This document shows positions 61,314-64,000 of a DNA stretch of 64,000 bases, one piece after another (position 1 is the first letter of the stretch; each line of letters starts with the position of its first letter). The position numbers and the translations under genes were made by a program. This DNA is from Fratercula arctica. Its lineage: Eukaryota > Chordata > Aves > Charadriiformes > Alcidae. The stretch is from NCBI GenBank assembly GCA_947846985.1, contig CANTUZ010000005.1:54623889-54687888 (forward strand), read 5' to 3'. The notes beneath the pieces are model-generated. The model was not told where the DNA came from, searched no databases, and was given only the letters and a program-made list of their open reading frames with translations.

Positions 61314-62339
61314 CGTGTTTCCCACTCACTCAAACCTGCCGGCGTAGCAGCAGCCTGACGCGGGTTTATTTCCCTGCTTGAGGACTACATAAGCGCTTGT
61401 GTCCTCTCTCCGCTGAGACATCGCTTCGCTTCAGGCACTGGTCTCTCTGCTCACTGCTGGGAAGTGTTATTGAACCTGGCTCACATTCGTGCCCCTTCTC
61501 AGCTTTTTTCTCTAATGAAACCCCTCTCCCTGTGCACTTCTTGTCTCCCCTCTCCCTTCTTTTATGGCAGGTGTCTGCTTTTCTCAGGTATTCTGATTTC
61601 TAACGTATATTCATTTCTGCTCACATCACTTCAGTTCATCTGCTCTTCATACGTACTGCACACCGCCTGTGCAAGCTGCTGCGTCTGAATGAGCTTTTAG
61701 TAAGGCTCCTTATGGCCCCAGAGCTTCTTTTGGCCTTATCTTGCATTTACGTGGTGCCTTTCAGTCCCATGAAATCCAGCTCTAAAAATAAGCGCATCTG
61801 TGTGTCCCGACACCCACCAGTGTTTCTCTGAGCAGGATCTTGTCTGATAGCTGACAGCACATTTTGTTAGTGGAGTTTAGGAGAGGATTTACCTAGTCAC
61901 AATGGCACAAGGATGGTAAGTGGATACAAAGTCATCACAGAAGTGATAATATGCCAGTGTAATGCTTAGAATAAGGACTGCTAACGAGCACAAACGTGTT
62001 TGATAACTTTATCTTCCTACCCCAGGCTATGGGCAGCAGTTCGGTGTCCACTTCACTGCCCTGCTTAGCATCTTGCCTGAGGGCTGTCCAGGACTTGAGC
62101 TGAGCACCCAGCTTTCCCAAACGCCCTTGGAGCAAAATGAGCTTAAAAGAACTTGTTAGGAGGAAAGGAAAAAAACTCTGCATGTCTGTGATGTTCAAGT
62201 GGGGTTAAATCCTCGAGGAGCCTCTCTCTCCTCCCTGCTTGGTAATTCGAGCACTTCTTTGTGAGATAAGGGAAGGTGTCAGCTCCAGCAGCACCTGAAC
62301 TGACACTCTGCTTTGTCTGATTTCTGTGCCCTCTTCAGT

Positions 62340-62568
62340 TTGCTAATCAAAACAAGTTTCGGCTGCGTTTCTTATCCCCGGCGGGTGGAACTATCCTCAG
62401 AAAATTAAAGCTCTCTTATCTCTTAATGCGTCATCACAACTAATAGCCTGGGGACTGTAAACAAGTTTAAATATCAGAACAATTTGGCTGGTGATTGTCT
62501 GTGATTATGGATTAAGAATACCAAATTTGCGCTCGCTGATATTCAAGCTAGATTGAATACAAGAAGCC
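62340..62568. promoter_or_regulatory. Possible conserved noncoding or enhancer-like block
   Basis: High-complexity, non-repetitive DNA with many developmental-type sites: TTATCT (GATA-type, 62416-62421), GTAAACAA (forkhead-type, 62457-62464), TGATTATGGATTAAG (homeodomain and OTX-type GGATTA, 62502-62516) and several TAAT cores. Such clusters are common in vertebrate enhancers but also arise by chance; conservation is untested. It directly adjoins the fold-back at 62569. Confidence 0.25.
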
Positions 62569-62650
62569 GGATCCTCAGCTGGTGTAAAAAGAGGGAGCTC
62601 AGCTGAGCTCAGGGGAGGAAGGCTGCTTTGCACCAGCTGAGCCTCTGACC
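62569..62650. repeat. Fold-back element with nested perfect palindrome
   Basis: The arms GGATCCTCAGCTGGTGTAAA (62569-62588) and TTTGCACCAGCTGAGCCTCT (62627-62646) are inverted copies: CTCAGCTGGTGTAAA pairs at 14 of 15 positions, then likeness fades outward. In the loop lies GAGCTCAGCTGAGCTC (62595-62610), a perfect 16-base palindrome. The CTCAGCTGGTGTAAA type of arm resembles old palindromic repeats of amniote genomes, but I cannot name the family. As single-stranded DNA or RNA it would form a long hairpin. Confidence 0.65.
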
Positions 62651-63117
62651 CTGGGAGCTTTTCAGAAGTTTTCATTCTGGTTTTTCAAGATGCCAGATAA
62701 TACACGACAGCATGGGCTGATCAGGAGGAGCAAAGGCCGGGCCATCCTCCCTTCCTCTGACTTTCCAGGAGCTGTGCTCCTGCTGGCTGCACCCTCCACT
62801 CGCAGCCTCTTTGGGGACCTCATAAATAATGCCTTAGAAGAGAAATGATTTAAGATTACAAAACTTTTTCAAGGGCAAGTCAAGGCGCCAGCATGTTCAA
62901 AGTTGCCAGATATGCCGGGGCAGGTACTTTGGGAGGGATGTGCTTTGTATCTTTGATGTGGCAAACATACTGCAGTAAATTCACAAACGTGCACTTGCTG
63001 CCTTTTCCAAAGCCCTGCCACTAAGCCGTCACCTTTAGCTCAGTCACTCCTCACACTGAGAGTGAAGAGACGAGGAAGGATTATCTCCTTTTGCTAGAAA
63101 TGCTTTGCCTTAAGCTC

Positions 63118-63670
63118 GTTGCCCAGGTGGCCAAGAAAGCCAATGGCATCCTGGCTTGTATTAGAAATAGTGTGACCAGCAGAAGTAGGGAGGTGATTGT
63201 CCCCCTGTACTCAACACTGGTGAGGCCACACCTTGAGTATTGTGTCCAGTTTTGGGCACCTCGATGCGAGAGAGATATCGAGGTGCTGGAGCGAGTGCAG
63301 AGGAGGGCAACGAAGCTGGTGAAGGGCCTGGAGAATAAATCTTATGAGGAGCAATTGAAGGAGCTGGGACTGTTTAGTTTGAGGAAGAGGAGGCTGAGGG
63401 GAGACCTCATCACTCTCTACAACTACTTGAAAGGACATTGTAGAGAGGTTGGTGCTGGTCTCTTCTCACAGGTAATTAGTGATAGAACAAGGGGCAATGG
63501 CTTCAAGCTGCAGCAGGGTAGGTTTAGACTGGACATTAGGAAAAAATTCTTCACAGAGAGTGGTCAGACACTGGAATAGGCTGCCCAGAGAGGTGGTGGA
63601 GTCACCATCCCTGGATGTGTTTAAGAGTCGTTTAGATGTGGTGTTAGGGGATATGGTGTTGGGGAGAACT
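63118..63670 (+). pseudogene. CR1 ORF2 C-terminal fragment, frameshifted
   Basis: The open frame covering 63118-63579 encodes the C-terminal region of the CR1 ORF2 protein. Recognisable blocks in order are [68 protein letters not shown] and [16 protein letters not shown]. It stops soon after the KKFFTE block. The expected continuation ([19 protein letters not shown]) lies in the next frame over, down to about 63670, so the copy has a frameshift near 63560, apparently a small deletion in a GAGA repeat. There is no start codon belonging to the element: the ATG at 63091 lies in flanking DNA. Non-functional. Confidence 0.9.
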
Positions 63671-63745
63671 TTGTAGAGTGGGGTTGATGGTTGGACTCGA
63701 TGATCCCAAGGGTCTTTTCCAACCTAAATGATTCTACGACTCTTT
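63118..63745 (+). mobile_element. CR1 LINE, 5'-truncated, sense, youngest-looking copy
   Basis: This is the best-preserved retrotransposon in the window. It begins abruptly near CTCGTTGCCCAGGTGGCCAA. It then runs through the C-terminal part of ORF2, beyond the RT catalytic core, to the CR1 3' UTR (GGTTGGACTCGATGATCCCA, AGGGTCTTTTCCAACC) and an ATTCTACGACTCT terminal motif near 63745. 5' truncation is usual for CR1, which inserts from its 3' end by target-primed reverse transcription. The 5' edge could be off by some ten bases. It lacks the endonuclease and catalytic RT and cannot move by itself. Confidence 0.95.
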
Positions 63746-63930
63746 GCAGTGACAGTGATGTGCAACAGGTCCCAGTGAGCTGGGGAGCTGGTAGTGGGTG
63801 TATTTTATAGCATTGTTGCATTCGAAATTTTTCATGTTAGTGGCTCCCTCTTTTGGAAGTGTTTGTGGGGCCTCACTTTTGTTATGGATCATTTTCTGAC
63901 AGAGTTTGGGCAGTTCTTCAAAGAATCCCA
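63746..63930. other. Short gap between CR1 and MIR
   Basis: Unique-looking sequence between the CR1 end and the MIR-like start. No gene or repeat recognised. Confidence 0.5.
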
Positions 63931-64000
63931 CCGATGAGAAACTGAGGCAGAGAGAGACTAAGTGGATTTCCCGTAGATATATAAGAAGTCAGCAGTAGTG
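63931..64000 (+). mobile_element. MIR-like SINE, cut by the window end
   Basis: CCGATGAGAAACTGAGGCAG followed by AGAGAGACTAAGTGGATTTC and CCGTAGATATATAAGAAGTC matches the MIR core (GATGAGGAAACTGAGGCAGAGAGAGGTTAAG, then TTGCCC and the ACACAGC-AGTAAGTGGCAG part). It is better preserved over this portion than the copy at 43170. The rest lies beyond the window. Confidence 0.75.

Larger units (their letters stand above)
56667..62339. other. Non-genic stretch
   Basis: No supported gene. It includes T-rich and A-rich tracts (57910-57922, 59168-59193) and GC-richer text at 59720-60130 and 61020-61500. The TATA/stem-loop pair at 61259-61313 is listed separately. Frames are 108 codons at most, with no family likeness. 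Confidence 0.5.

Noticed and set aside
1..64000. CRISPR arrays, operons, tRNA or rRNA genes, integrons or phage genes
   Set aside because: The sequence is vertebrate in character; no regularly spaced repeats, no tRNA cloverleaf and no bacterial-type gene packing were seen.

Overview
The window looks like a piece of bird chromosome, mostly AT-rich and apparently gene-poor: either intergenic DNA or very long introns. The bird assignment rests on CR1 non-LTR retrotransposon copies of different ages. Young copies end with the typical avian CR1 3' end (63118-63745, 55133-55326, 24040-24106, 14028-14290). A solo ERV-type LTR (55593-56336) has the TGTCCTGGTTT...AAACCATGACA termini I associate with avian ERVL-like LTRs. 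Old amniote repeats (ancient CR1/L3-like copies, two MIR-like SINEs and a hAT-like end) lie beneath the young layer. The LTR type suggests Neoaves, but that is inference from memory of the family.

I recognise no conserved host protein-coding gene. The only open frame with real homology that I can see is the C-terminal part of a CR1 ORF2 protein (63118-63579). The other long frames are chance frames or shadows of repeats. No tRNA, rRNA, CRISPR array, operon or bacterial feature was seen. The best hints of a host transcript are two possible plus-strand exons with good splice signals. One is a leader exon ending in CAG|GTAAGT at 29657. The other is 38856-39150, which ends with a short hydrophobic start (MLCASHLLLMHCM) directly before GTAAGG. 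Both are predictions from sequence signals only.

Layout: 1-4226 unique AT-rich DNA with a small tandem repeat; 4227-4990 antisense CR1 remnant; 5299-5315 hAT-like end; 5317-14027 unique DNA; 14028-16990 a young antisense CR1 beside a long, very old antisense CR1; 17000-28900 AT-rich DNA with poly-T runs and one CR1 tail; 28900-39150 possible exons, an ancient sense CR1 (35726-36045) and two GC-richer islands; 39151-55132 unique DNA with one MIR, an (AT)n repeat and one old antisense repeat tail; 55133-56666 CR1 tail, solo LTR and an old repeat tail close together; 56667-63117 unique DNA with a TATA/stem-loop site and a fold-back element next to enhancer-like sequence; 63118-64000 the youngest-looking CR1 and a MIR that runs off the window.

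Repeat families were named by recalling consensus features, without a database search, so family and subfamily names are provisional. I did not find a convincing new biological system. The items most worth checking are the possible coding first exon at 38856-39150, the nested palindrome/fold-back at 62569-62650, and the TATA plus stem-loop at 61259-61313.
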